From Phoronis australis (taxonomy: Eukaryota > Phoronida > Phoronidae): a DNA stretch of 37,169 nt. The position numbers and the translations under genes are program-made. The stretch spans positions 1-37,169 of the forward strand of contig NMRA01000813.1 of the NCBI GenBank assembly GCA_002633005.1. The letters are read 5' to 3'. Below the pieces are notes generated by a model. It was not told where the DNA came from. It saw nothing but the letters and a program-made list of their open reading frames with translations, and did no database searches. This document shows, piece by piece, positions 23,201 to 31,305 of this stretch; position 1 is the first letter of the stretch; every line of letters starts with the position of its first letter.

Positions 23201-26200
23201 CCTCTATTACACAACACTTTCATGCCATTGTGGGCCACTTGTTTAAAATATGGAAGTCAACGACCATCCAATAACGACAAACGGGCCATTTTTTACCATC
23301 CATCATCACTAACCAGCAGTCAATCATTGCTAATGCCCAGTTTACTAGACCACAGAAAGCTGGATGCCTTCCATAATCCATATGACCAAGAACAGATAGC
23401 AACCACATTGTGAGATGCTCCTCTACTCTTGGTTTTTCCTCCACATATAAATCATGGATATTTAGATAACAACTATAAACAAGCTTACAAACATTCTACA
23501 CTAAGGCGCCAAGTAAACAAAAAGTCTAAATCACTGCACCAAGATCTGAGCAAGCAGCAAATTGACCTTCCATACCTTAAAGCAGTTCCAAAGGACCAAG
23601 TTTTATCAAAATCAAAATTTTGTAAAAATTATTTAAATCAATGATTTAAGATAACTGCTCAATTTATTACAAAGATTAAAAGATCAATCTTACAACTTAA
23701 CCACAACAATTAATCAAATTAACACAGAAGGAATGAAAAGGTTATAATTTACTATTAAGTCTTGCTGTTACATCAAGCGTGAAATTTACAAGAGATGGAC
23801 TGAGATGTTCCTCTCCCCGGAGGGTATGCCTGTAAGACATGTGTCAACAACGGTGAGGTACAAGGAAAAGTGTCAAAAATAAATAACTGCTGCCCATGTC
23901 AGTCAGACCACTGGTCAACAATGGCCAGCCTGCACTCCATGGAGAATGGTCAGAAAATTGCAACCAATTAAACCGTGTGTGCGATACTTGAATGCCAATC
24001 ACGTGCCCGGTAGGTGGGCATGAAGTGGTCATTCGCAGCTGGTCAAGATGCGTTGGAATCGCAACGCCATTGAGGTGCGACAGCACTCGAGAGGTGTTTC
24101 ACAACAATACACTCACACAGCTCGTGTTAGACTACTGTGACGTGCATTGTAATGACACCAGACTTAATGAAGAAATTAATAATCTATTCAAATGTAGTAT
24201 TCCTGACACACAATAGAGCCTATGTTAAATGTTACGCAACACTGCGTTGTGGGCTCACGCTAATAGAAAAGTGAACTGTGAATTAATTACAGTAAATGAT
24301 TTTGGAGTTACAGCTGATGTAATTACCATATGCATAACACATTCATGGATAACAGTAATGAATAAATTATATCCATTGATAACGAGATTAGAAGCAAACA
24401 GAAGGAATTCTGCTCAAAAATTGGGGAGATAATTCGTAGTTGGTTGTCACAACAGACAGGTAATTAGTGCAATGTCACTTCATACTAGACAGATGAAGTC
24501 TTATGTAACCGATACATCCTTGGACACCATGTCAGTCAGTACTACTATCTCATTTGATCCACCATCACCTTTGTGTAATAAAGAGATTACAACCCAAAAT
24601 AAGACAGTAGAACAGTTTACAAGTCCATCCAATACACGTCTGCTGTAATGTTGTTTCAAGTATTTCTTTAGTTCACATGGAACACTGAGTTTCATCAAAT
24701 CACCTTTAACGTTTTTTTCAATTTATGCTCTACATCGTTGAAACAATTTTAAAGGAAACTGGTCAGGCTTAGAACAATTTGAGTTTTAAAAAAATAGTGT
24801 TTATATAAAATGTATATTGCATCATTCGGAGTCAGTCAGCCTTGAAAAATAATGAACTAACAAACATATTTCACACAATCAATACAATGATTTTAATAAT
24901 TTGTTTTCATTTAAATCAAATTTAACATTTTTTAGCATCTATAGATTTATAGAATACAGGATTAATTTTCCGAACAACCATAAATCTGGCACCAGTTCAA
25001 CAACTGCACAGGTAATAATTAGTAGCACAAGAAACCCATACCAATCTCCAAGAACACGTGACATGTACAACTCAGTCACGACCGTTTCCATCTCTGTCAA
25101 CAACACGGTGCGTTGCAAAGCAAATTTCCCATAATGCAATAGAGACTGTGCCCGATTATAATATTGAGCGCTTTTGATCGACTCGATCAACAGACAACCA
25201 CAAAGTGATGGTTGGTGGTAAAAAGACTTCTAACGCTGGACTCAAGAAAACCTTTTTTATTAGAAAAATGGTGGCATTGGTCAAACCATCTATGACATCA
25301 CACTGGACATTCTAGTTGCAAAGTCTCGTCACATGACCGCAAATCTAGCCATGAACCACCATTCTAAGGACAACTGCAGATCGAATCGGTCAAAAACCTT
25401 AAGTTTTCTAGCAATTACTATCATGACCGCGTAAAACTTGATTCGCTTCGCTGTTTATTCACCAATTGGATGAAACTATTTATTGGGAATAGAGCGAGTT
25501 GATGGACTGGCATTCAGTACCCAGATGGACGACTTGTATGTTGGCTGTAACAAGTGTGGGCCCAGTGATCTATCACTAAGATGGTGATGGTCAATGATAA
25601 GTACACCATCAAGGGAAGGAATCAGCCCTAGCAGTGTGAACCAAGCCAGGGCTCAGGGAGAACCATGCTGGCCTTAGAGCCCAACCCCTGTTTGTACGAT
25701 CAAAATATCCTCAACAGTCCTAGTGTCTTTGTGGACGCTTGATGGATGAGACTTTTAGCTCTCTAAATGTTTGCAACTCTCTTCCGTTTTACCAACAAAA
25801 AAAGAAACGTGGCACCTGCAGTTTGCTATTGTAATGACTGTGTGCATGAAACACTGAGTGAATCCACCATCTGAGTCTATCACATCCTCGTCTACGTAAA
25901 AATATCTTTAAACTTCCATAATCCCCTGATTTTTTAATTTCCCAGTGTCGTAAATGAAACTTGGAGACACTTATGCTATATAAACCATGCTTACAATTGA
26001 CAAAGTAAAAATTCCCTATGACTTATTTTGTTCAGAAATTTGACAAAATTAAATTTCACTTGATCACCAAGTTGTGTGCCAAACTGAGATTTTTACTATA
26101 AAGGTTGCAAGTCACGCTCTTCATTTGCCCTCCTTACAAAAAAATGAATCCGCTAAAAATCATAGCATTAGACTGAACCGAACATAATCTCTGTCAACTG

Positions 26201-29152
26201 TGACTGCAGGGCCATCTGAGTGTGAAAGGAAATGTGGCTGTGCCTTCTGAGGGGAAATTTTCAGGTGAGATAACCCCCCCCCCCCCCCNCCCCCCCCCCT
26301 CCTCGTGGTCGCTATGAATTCAAGGGATTGCCTGAATCCTGAATTAAAGTGGTTCTTGGAAGGGAATTTTTGCACCTGAAGGAAATTTGGCTAGACTTTA
26401 AAATAGTTTAAGGTGGGAATGGAGTCCATATTTGGCCCCAAAATCGAGGCATTGAAGGCCCTGGAGTCCTGGACTGAGAAGTCTAGATCAACTATATGGG
26501 CTTCTCTTTTTACACTCTATTTGACGTATGTCTGCCGAGCTGAAATCAAACCAGTCCTCCTTTAACAAATTATAGGAGCGCTCGAAAATTTGATACGCGA
26601 AGAAAATATCGTTTCCTGTAAGGGACAGTCTACTTGTCGTGCTCTGGAGCCGGTGGCTTTTTACAAACAATGTTTCTGTAACATTATACCATCTTTGAGG
26701 GCTATGATTATCGAAAATGACATTAAGAACAAACGTTTCGTAAAAAAAACATCACTAACTACCGGCTTTCGCAGACTAATTTCATGTTTGACTACAGGAA
26801 AATACACTTTTGTGTGCAGATTTGTCGAATCAATTTACTTACTACCCTACTGCAGATTATTCAAGTATAAATGATCATGACTTGCTCCATGGGATTAAAA
26901 ATGGCTAAAAAATCATTCTATTGTCGGTGTTGCTGCTATTTGCTTGTGTAAGGAGACGGTTCTCACAGGAGAGTGAACGTCAGCGTACAAAGCACTCTGA
27001 CAGTGGAGGATTAGTAACGCGATCGTGGCGTGTTAATGACTGGTAAACGAACATGGTCAGGAATAAACAGCATCTCTGGGTATCCAATAGAACCTGATAC
27101 CGGCACTGTGTGAACAAGATCCCACTCATAAAAAGACCACTGCCTTTGCTCAGTTTAGTACACCAAGTCAAACTCAAACACAGATAATAAACAAAACAGT
27201 CAAACAGGGCTTCATGACACTCACTATCACAAGGTGTGACAATACAGGCCGAGAAAAAAGCCAACTTCGGCAGATGGTTTCCTTCCTAAATGCTACACGA
27301 GTAACATGAAAATAATCTTTCAAAAAACAAAAAAAATGTGAAAATTATTGCCGTCAAAAATCAAACTTTCTGCCCATCTGTTCATCAATTCTTAGTCAAT
27401 CTGAGTGCTGATCACGAGTTAAAGTAAAAATTCTCCATTTTGAGACACAGTATGGCTGACAGGTGAAATTTAATTTTGAAAAATTTCTCAACAAAAACAC
27501 TTTTTCAGAAAAATTTACTTTGCTTTTAGCATGGTTTGTATGGGTTAATTATTACCAAACAACATTCGGTAAATTTTTGAGCATTTGCAACACTGTGGTG
27601 TGGTAAGTCTCAGAAAAATAGAAATATGGCAATTTTAATACACATTCTTGTCCCAAATTGAAGAATTGTTACCGTAACTGTGCCCAAGGTGTTCTTGGTG
27701 AGTTTAGGGCAGAGCTCCTTCTGACTAGTCAGGACGGGAGGCAACTGTATGGAACTGGCAACCCAATGGTACCAGGTGGGCCAAGTCCTGTGATTTTTTC
27801 GTAGGATGCTGGGAAACGAGGGCTCAGTGGCACTAATTTGTCTTAGAGTTGTGTTAAACTCTTTGCATCAGTTTCGTTTTTAAGCCTTTTTTAATCTCAT
27901 TTACTTGGCCACGGATTAGCTCAGAGAGAGAGAGCTGCAGTTTTCAAAGTTGGCGATAATTTTTTTTCAAAGTAATAAAAGTTCTAGGTTAAATCACCCA
28001 GCTTTGTGGATAGTGTGACATTAAAAAACAAACCGAGGCCTACATACACCTAAATGCTGATGGTAAGTTAATAGCAAAATAAACAAAATTACAGAGATCC
28101 AGAAATGCCCCCTGAACTGAATTTGAAAAACACATTTCTCTCCTGTCTTTTGTCAAACCTAATTAACGTAGTCTCACTCTGAGGGTGTAACTGTACTCTG
28201 TGTGTTGGTAGAGGCATAAAATCTTTTTTTATTCCAGACTCTGACCCTCTGAGTTGCTGCCGAGACGGAGATAGGATCGGGTTTGTAAAAATAACATTGT
28301 AGTCGAAATTGAATACTTCAAAGTGGAAATGCCCGTTTCCAGTCCAAAACTAATGGCTGGGTTTCACCTTACTGCACCGAGCGACAGACTCTGGGACATT
28401 CACTTTACAGTTACGATGGCACTCAAATCCCTTGACACCCCCGTCAAGGTGTCGGACACGCTTACTTGGCTGTGTGAACACATTGATCGGAGAAAGCTGG
28501 ACAAATATTAATTATGTTAAATGATATTTGCTCAGAGCACTAGCCTGGTTTGATACCTTCCCCTGAGCTGCTAAACAATGCAACAGTGTTTGCTTGGGTT
28601 TAAGGACAATCCTCAGCTATTCAGCTACTGTGACATCTCACTGAGGTGAACTAAACAAAGTTCAAACTATGAACACAATTGGAACACAATTAAGAACCAG
28701 GGGTCTATCTCACTAAAATGTCATGATTTAATGACGTTTTTTGACAAAGAGTTCAAACGCAGAAGCCTTATGACCTGTCATAGGTTTTGGCTAAGTATCC
28801 ATTCTGTCTAGAAAAAATGTCATAAATTTACAACACTTTAGTGAAACAAACAAATGATGAAGACTTAATTCAGCAGCCTATTGAACTAAATTAAAAGTTC
28901 ATTTTAATTTCTTATCAAGTATTCTTTCCTACTTGTTTGCTTTAATTTATCTTAATTCCTATTTTTTTATTTTTGAATTGTTTGCTACGACAACGAGGAA
29001 CAAGGAAAATAAAAACAAACAGAAATTAAGGAAATCAAAATAAATTTACCTTCATCTTCGTCGTAACCTGTTGGAAACCTGTAACGAGAAAACACGAGTA
29101 CAGGTAAGAGGTTCAGTAGTAGCCCTAGCAGTGCCCACAGACACAGTGTCAT
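6882..29152 (-). CDS. ROR: ROR-family receptor tyrosine kinase, complete 10-exon gene
   Basis: Single-pass receptor tyrosine kinase of the ROR family, which in animals binds Wnt5-type ligands through its Frizzled-like domain and acts in planar polarity, migration and neurite outgrowth. Joined exons (29152-29050, 15871-15688, 14587-14481, 14013-13920, 13055-12934, 12167-11955, 11620-11495, 10675-10550, 8742-8635, 8260-6882) give 853 residues. All introns are GT-AG and every junction is in phase. Order: signal peptide 1-22; Ig about 40-129 (C59, W71, C112); CRD 171-294 with 10 cysteines; kringle 320-394 with 6 cysteines; membrane span about 414-438; kinase about 476-750; Ser/Pro/Gln-rich tail 751-853. 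Human RORs are about 940 residues; the difference is mostly a shorter tail. Ig+CRD+kringle+kinase is diagnostic for ROR. I cannot separate ROR1-like from ROR2-like, as expected for a pre-duplication ROR. An extra small exon in the first intron is not excluded. Confidence 0.95.
8635..8742 (-). CDS. ROR: ROR exon 9: second half of kringle
   Basis: Residues 359-395. [20 protein letters not shown] is the canonical kringle core, with C365, C377, C389 and C394 completing six cysteines. The acceptor is TGTTTCAG and the donor TGTG|GTAAGG. Exons 8 and 9 together form a phase 1-1 module, the usual exon-shuffling arrangement of a kringle. Confidence 0.96.
9902..9920 (+). promoter_or_regulatory. Strong CTCF-like site
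   Basis: TGCCACTAGGGGGCACAGC fits the CTCF core consensus CCASYAGRKGGCRS. It is one of the best matches in the array, with TGCCACTAGGAGGCGCCAC at 9271-9289 and TGGCCACTAGATGGCGC at 9764-9780. Binding is not shown by sequence. Confidence 0.45.
10063..10090. repeat. Short near-perfect hairpin
   Basis: CCCACATA (10067-10074) and TATGTGGG (10079-10086) pair perfectly around a TAAA loop; TGC/GCA extend the stem after one mismatch. It marks the right edge of the tandem array. Confidence 0.6.
10550..10675 (-). CDS. ROR: ROR exon 8: first half of kringle
   Basis: Residues 317-359. HTCYRNKGKAYRGSVSRTKSG is a standard kringle opening (C-Y-x2-x-G-x2-Y-R-G), with C320 and C341. The usual CQPW is CRKW here. 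The acceptor is CTCACTTTAG and the donor TTAG|GTAAGG. Both ends are phase 1. Confidence 0.95.
   Translation of the reverse strand, partial: VTRATEIKGRPTEDLSAEPSPGPSAESGYLRCPIQQKNIQS
10676..11494 (-). other. ROR intron between exons 7 and 8
   Basis: No further exon is needed here: exon 7 joins exon 8 in phase. The minus frame near 11087-10902 includes a fragment that could be read as an exon (10902-11022), but it does not resemble ROR and the family sequence is already complete without it. Confidence 0.6.
11495..11620 (-). CDS. ROR: ROR exon 7: end of CRD and linker to kringle
   Basis: Residues 275-317. Found by direct translation; no ORF call covers it on this strand. LSLPNCEDLP is almost identical to the end of the vertebrate ROR CRD and supplies C283, and C294 completes ten cysteines. 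A low-complexity Ser/Thr linker (TTPASSSSK) leads to the kringle. The acceptor is TTTCTTACAG and the donor ACCA|GTAAGA. At 126 bases with phase 1 at both ends it could be skipped without a frameshift, but that would remove two CRD cysteines. Confidence 0.94.
11955..12167 (-). CDS. ROR: ROR exon 6: core of Frizzled-like CRD
   Basis: Residues 204-275. AFPVIATSSHMSDRC is followed by C228, C235, C249, C253 and C261, in the ROR CRD spacing. The acceptor is TTTATTCTCAG. I placed the donor at CTCA|GTACGT: the open frame runs on for 17 more codons into a stop, but that extension does not resemble ROR, whereas splicing here joins exon 7 in frame at the point where the family continues with LPNC. Confidence 0.93.
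12168..12933 (-). other. ROR intron between exons 5 and 6
   Basis: AT-rich, and I see no exon or named element. CRD residues run continuously across the junction (Ala203, A+CT = Thr204, Ala205). Confidence 0.6.
12934..13055 (-). CDS. ROR: ROR exon 5: start of Frizzled-like CRD
   Basis: Residues 163-204. GFCQTYKGVTCAEL matches the ROR CRD opening (FCQPYRGIAC), giving CRD cysteines 1 and 2 (C171, C179). N184 is in an N-K-S sequon. The acceptor is CTTGTAG and the donor GCCA|GTAAGT. Phase 2 in, phase 1 out. Confidence 0.95.
13056..13919 (-). other. ROR intron between exons 4 and 5, with microsatellite
   Basis: No exon seen. A trinucleotide run, (AAT)n followed by (GAT)n, lies at about 13877-13908, only about 12 bases inside the intron from the exon 4 donor. 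Confidence 0.6.
13920..14013 (-). CDS. ROR: ROR exon 4: charged linker between Ig and CRD
   Basis: Residues 132-163. A hydrophilic linker with a basic run (PRRRTG), a Thr/Ser stretch and an acidic/basic segment ending PPYDAE. No fold is expected. The call rests on an acceptor (GTTGACGCAG), a consensus donor (GA|GTGAGT) and exact phase agreement on both sides (phase 1 in, phase 2 out; A+TA = Ile132, GA+A = Glu163). Vertebrate RORs have a linker of similar place and length. Skipping this exon would break the frame. The tri-arginine could be a protease site, which is inference only. Confidence 0.82.
14481..14587 (-). CDS. ROR: ROR exon 3: second half of Ig domain
   Basis: Residues 96-132. LRIKELEMSDEGWYKC is the typical L-x-I...D-x-G-x-Y-x-C end of an I-set Ig domain, with C112 pairing with C59. 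The acceptor is TTTTGCTTCAG and the donor CCAA|GTAAGA. It closely matches the corresponding ROR segment and is in phase with exon 2 (phase 2 in, phase 1 out). Confidence 0.93.
14588..15687 (-). other. ROR intron between exons 2 and 3, with family R2 copy
   Basis: No exon seen. About 14935-15185 is the second copy of family R2 (compare 6300-6545), sharing GGTCTT, CAATTAAATCTCA and GAGAATATACC in the same order and orientation. Confidence 0.5.
15688..15871 (-). CDS. ROR: ROR exon 2: first half of Ig domain
   Basis: Residues 35-96. It has no usable ATG, so ORF calling misses it; I found it by translating the minus strand between the acceptor (TTTTTTCCAG) and the donor (AACAG|GTAGGG). It contains the first Ig cysteine (C59, in IFCEITGHPVP) and the core tryptophan (W71, in YRWF). 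The lead-in DIPMGNMT resembles the segment just before the Ig domain of vertebrate RORs. N46 is in an N-M-T glycosylation sequon. It ends in phase 2 and AG+A gives Arg96. Confidence 0.93.
18815..19020 (-). repeat. Dispersed family R1, copy 2 (reverse)
   Basis: Reads on the minus strand as CGTAATTATCTACTTATTTCGCACAA, then a TTTTTCCATTTTCC block and a T-rich middle; on the plus strand it begins GACTAGTGAAATTCTATTTTGT, the reverse of the family 3' end, and contains AGCATGGTTTGTACTGTA. Confidence 0.6.
19438..19515 (-). repeat. Dispersed family R1, short copy 3 (reverse)
   Basis: GGACGAGTGAAATTTCATTTT followed closely by TTAGCACAAAAGTAATTA suggests both family ends with most of the middle deleted. 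Confidence 0.4.
21255..21480 (+). repeat. Dispersed family R1, copy 4 (forward)
   Basis: CAGTAATTCTCTAATTATG, then CCCAAAAATAATTGCCAAAA, CATTTTTCAAAGGTCGATTACCATTTTACAAACAATGAG, and at the end TTAACAAAATAAAATCACTTGTCTGAAGTATTGTGC, the complete landmark order. Confidence 0.65.
21950..22140 (-). repeat. Dispersed family R1, copy 5 (reverse)
   Basis: On the plus strand: GTGAAATTCTCAAAAAATG, ATTACTAGCCTGGGTTGTACTG, GAAAATGGAAAAAGTTCATTTT and CAATATTTTTGTGCC, the family read backwards. An open frame over it (21842-22138) is a by-product. Confidence 0.5.
22465..22522. repeat. 29-bp direct duplication, two perfect copies
   Basis: GAGTACAGAGTAACAATATA... is repeated exactly at 22465-22493 and 22494-22522, and a broken third copy follows (GAGTATCTTGTGAT). 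Confidence 0.85.
25955..26090 (+). repeat. Dispersed family R1, copy 6 (forward, 3' half)
   Basis: AACCATGCTTACAATTGACAAAG, TTATTTTGTTCAGAAATTTGACAAAATTAAATTTCACTTG and TTGTGTGCCAAACTGAG match the family's middle and 3' end. The 5' half is not recognisable. Confidence 0.5.
26275..26301. repeat. Homopolymer C run containing an N
   Basis: A poly-C tract interrupted by one undetermined base at about 26289. Length and sequence are unreliable; the open frame across it carries an undetermined residue and is not a gene. Confidence 0.9.
27455..27670 (-). repeat. Dispersed family R1, copy 7 (reverse)
   Basis: On the plus strand: GGCTGACAGGTGAAATTTAATTTTG, TCAACAAAAAC, TTTAGCATGGTTTGTATGGG, then AGAAAAATAGAAATATGGCAATTTT, which reverses to the ATTGCC...ATTTTTCTATTTTTC block. 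Confidence 0.6.
28695..28855. mobile_element. Foldback MITE-like element, about 160 bp
   Basis: The left end (CTCACTAAAATGTCATGA...) and the reverse complement of the right end (TTCACTAAAGTGTTGTAA...) pair over about 36 bases with roughly eight mismatches. No coding capacity. The GGGGTCTATCTCACTAAA start resembles the start of family R2 at 6300. Confidence 0.4.
29050..29152 (-). CDS. ROR: ROR exon 1: signal peptide
   Basis: Encodes residues 1-34: a hydrophobic Leu-rich signal peptide (about residues 2-22) and an acidic stretch (YDEDE). The ATG at 29152-29150 is the first in-frame ATG after an in-frame TGA at 29224-29222, and it has G at -3, so it decides the start. A GTG 51 bases upstream is in frame but is not a plausible eukaryotic start. 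The donor is GAAG|GTAAAT, phase 1, and it joins exon 2 exactly (G+CC = Ala35). Membership rests on phase, strand, signal peptide and position; the next ROR exon lies 13.2 kb away, so a transcript is needed to prove it. Confidence 0.8.
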
Positions 29153-29300
29153 AGCGTCGTGACTGTCTCCCGTTCTCACATGTCCGCGAATGACTGCTAC
29201 CACTTGTGGAACCAGACTCAGTCATGAAATACTACCCTCCACGTGTAGGGGCTGTCCGCTGTGGTACAGCCACTTCAGCCATTCACACAGTGAGCTTAGA
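29153..29300 (-). promoter_or_regulatory. ROR 5' leader region with two possible uORFs
   Basis: The sequence just upstream of the ROR start. It contains an in-frame TGA (29224-29222), a minimal start-stop uORF ATGTGA (29181-29176, 23 bases before the main ATG), and a 16-codon uORF (29282-29232) in a weak initiation context. I see no clear TATA box on this strand, and the transcription start is not identifiable from sequence. The uORFs matter only if the leader really spans them. Confidence 0.35.
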
Positions 29301-30824
29301 CTTGGACTCTAGAGGGAGCAACATTTAATTGGCAGTTCTGGGCTAAACATGCAGGAATGGCAAGCCATTATGTTCACCTCAGCACCATAGATGATGGTAA
29401 TGGTGGCTGGGATTTTTTTTTTGGATGACGCCCAATATTTATTGCAAATTAATTTGGCATTTACAGCCAATTTCCTGTAAAAAATTGTGACAGCCTTGCT
29501 TGTCGAGCTGGTTACTAAATTGTAAAATGTCAATAGGAAGAAAAATTTAACGACAAAAAATACTTCAATTACTAGCGGAGAGTATATTTCAAGTCACCTA
29601 AAGCAAAATATCAGGTCAGGGTAGAAGTTAAGACGAAATTGATTGTAAAGAGATTCATTCTTCAGGTAATTATGGAAAAAATTATCAGATCTCATGTTTC
29701 GTCTATAGAAAATGAGAAAAGAATGACTTTGATCTTTGACTCACTACTTGGGTGAATACTATTTCTTTCTGAGCAGTACAACTAAAGAGGGGCTATTAAG
29801 ATAACATTTCCCTCTTATATTGCAAGATAATTGGCTATTTTATAGGTCAAAAAGCAGATAAATCTGCCCATTACAACCCACGACCACCATACAAAAATGA
29901 TACAATTTTCTCGGGGCACCAACTGAAAACTGCCCAATTTGTAGACAGACGCTTAAAATTCACCCTAAACTCATTAGAATTAACCAATATTTCCAATGCT
30001 GGAAGACAAAACGCAAAAGGACATAACCATGACCTGAGCCACCCAGTTTTTCAGACAGTCAAGGTGAAGCAATCAACACCTCACAGTTGGACACTTGTCA
30101 GAGAAAATCGCCACATTCCACCCCAGGTACAAAAAACAGGCGGCCAGGCAAGGCGACACCAATGTGGCCAGGGGATAGCCAGGACACAGACAATAACAAA
30201 TTAGAATTTGGCTAAAGACAGTGGCAGGATTCAATTAGCCCTCAGTGTCAACAAAATACCATGACTGGGGTTAAAATTGGATTTAACTCAAATATTTATT
30301 CTGGATTGTGTTGTGTTGAATAGTGGTCACTCCAAGCCAAGGTGTAGACACCATGATGTATCTCAGTTTTTTCCATCAAAGAGGTCAGAGCAAGACAGAT
30401 GTTTTTAAACAAAAAGCATGCTTTACATCTTATCTTTAATTGGTTTTGAATTATGTTACAAAAGTGGTTGAACTGAAGTCACTTTTGGGGCTGCCCACAA
30501 ATAACGTGACCATAAAATGTAGCTTCGTCTAATTAGACAAGTCAACATTTAGTGATGAGTCAATAAACTAATTTGCCCAATTAGTTTTTGAGACATCCGC
30601 TATTCAATTCAGGAGTAATTCATACACAATTAATGACTCAGGAAGTATTAGCTCATGTTCAATAATAATTGAACTGAAACACTGGATAAGTCAGCAGGAA
30701 TAGTCATAAAAGACATGCTTTTGCAACTAAAATACATTTTAGGATGTCATTAAAATACGACATCCTGAGAAGGTTCATTTTATCAACGTCAGTCAAAGAC
30801 CAAAGTACAATCATGCACAGTATA

Positions 30825-31045
30825 TGAAATTCCAGCAATTTCAGACACAAATAATTGCCAAAAATACCCTTTTTGAGTTTTCAAGAGCTAACATTGTTGA
30901 GAATGTCCAGTTTTTCAACTTCATTTGATGGTAGCTATGGTACAAAATAAGGCAACTCATTTAGTTTGGCGAAATATATTTCATGGAGAGATTGGATAAA
31001 ATAAAATGTCACTTGTCGTCATATTGTGCCCAAAATCGGCGAGTT
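30825..31045 (+). repeat. Dispersed family R1, copy 8 (forward)
   Basis: ACACAAATAATTGCCAAAAATACCC, TTTTCAAGAGCTAACATT, then GGATAAAATAAAATGTCACTTGTCGTCATATTGTGCCCAAAATCGG, the family 3' end with its GTGCCC word. Confidence 0.65.
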
Positions 31046-31144
31046 TCTAAGCCATTTTGGAAACTCTTGGTTTCAAGGCAACAGAGCCAGCCCGTCAAGA
31101 AATTACACAAAAACTGAATCCTTACACAATAAGTAAAACGTGTG

Positions 31145-31305
31145 ATTACATTATGGCACAAAAATAATTGTGAAAATTGTGATTTTTTATTTTTTTTTGT
31201 AAATCAACTACCGCACTGATGTACCTTGACAAAACAATAAAAAACTTAAGAAATTTGACTAAAATAAGATTTCACATTTCTGACACAGAGAGCTGTCAAT
31301 GAAGA
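31145..31305 (+). repeat. Dispersed family R1, copy 9 (forward, shortened)
   Basis: TGGCACAAAAATAATTGTGAAAATTGTGATTTTT, a short middle, then TTTGACTAAAATAAGATTTCACATTTCTGAC. It lies about 100 bases from copy 8 in the same orientation. Confidence 0.6.

Larger units (their letters stand above)
15872..29049 (-). other. ROR first intron, 13.2 kb, repeat-rich
   Basis: The largest intron. I checked the open frames in it on both strands and found no domain, no splice-bounded coding block and no RNA gene. Most of the recognisable content is family R1 copies (annotated), a 29-bp duplication, an AATC microsatellite near 22637-22662, C-runs at about 22745 and 26275, and a foldback element near 28695. 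Long first introns of receptor genes often carry enhancers, but none can be pointed to with confidence. Confidence 0.5.

Noticed and set aside
27905-28000. tRNA-like or SINE box A (TAGCTCAG) with a weak box B
   Set aside because: The GG of the D-loop is missing, box B lacks GGTTCGA and no cloverleaf can be drawn.
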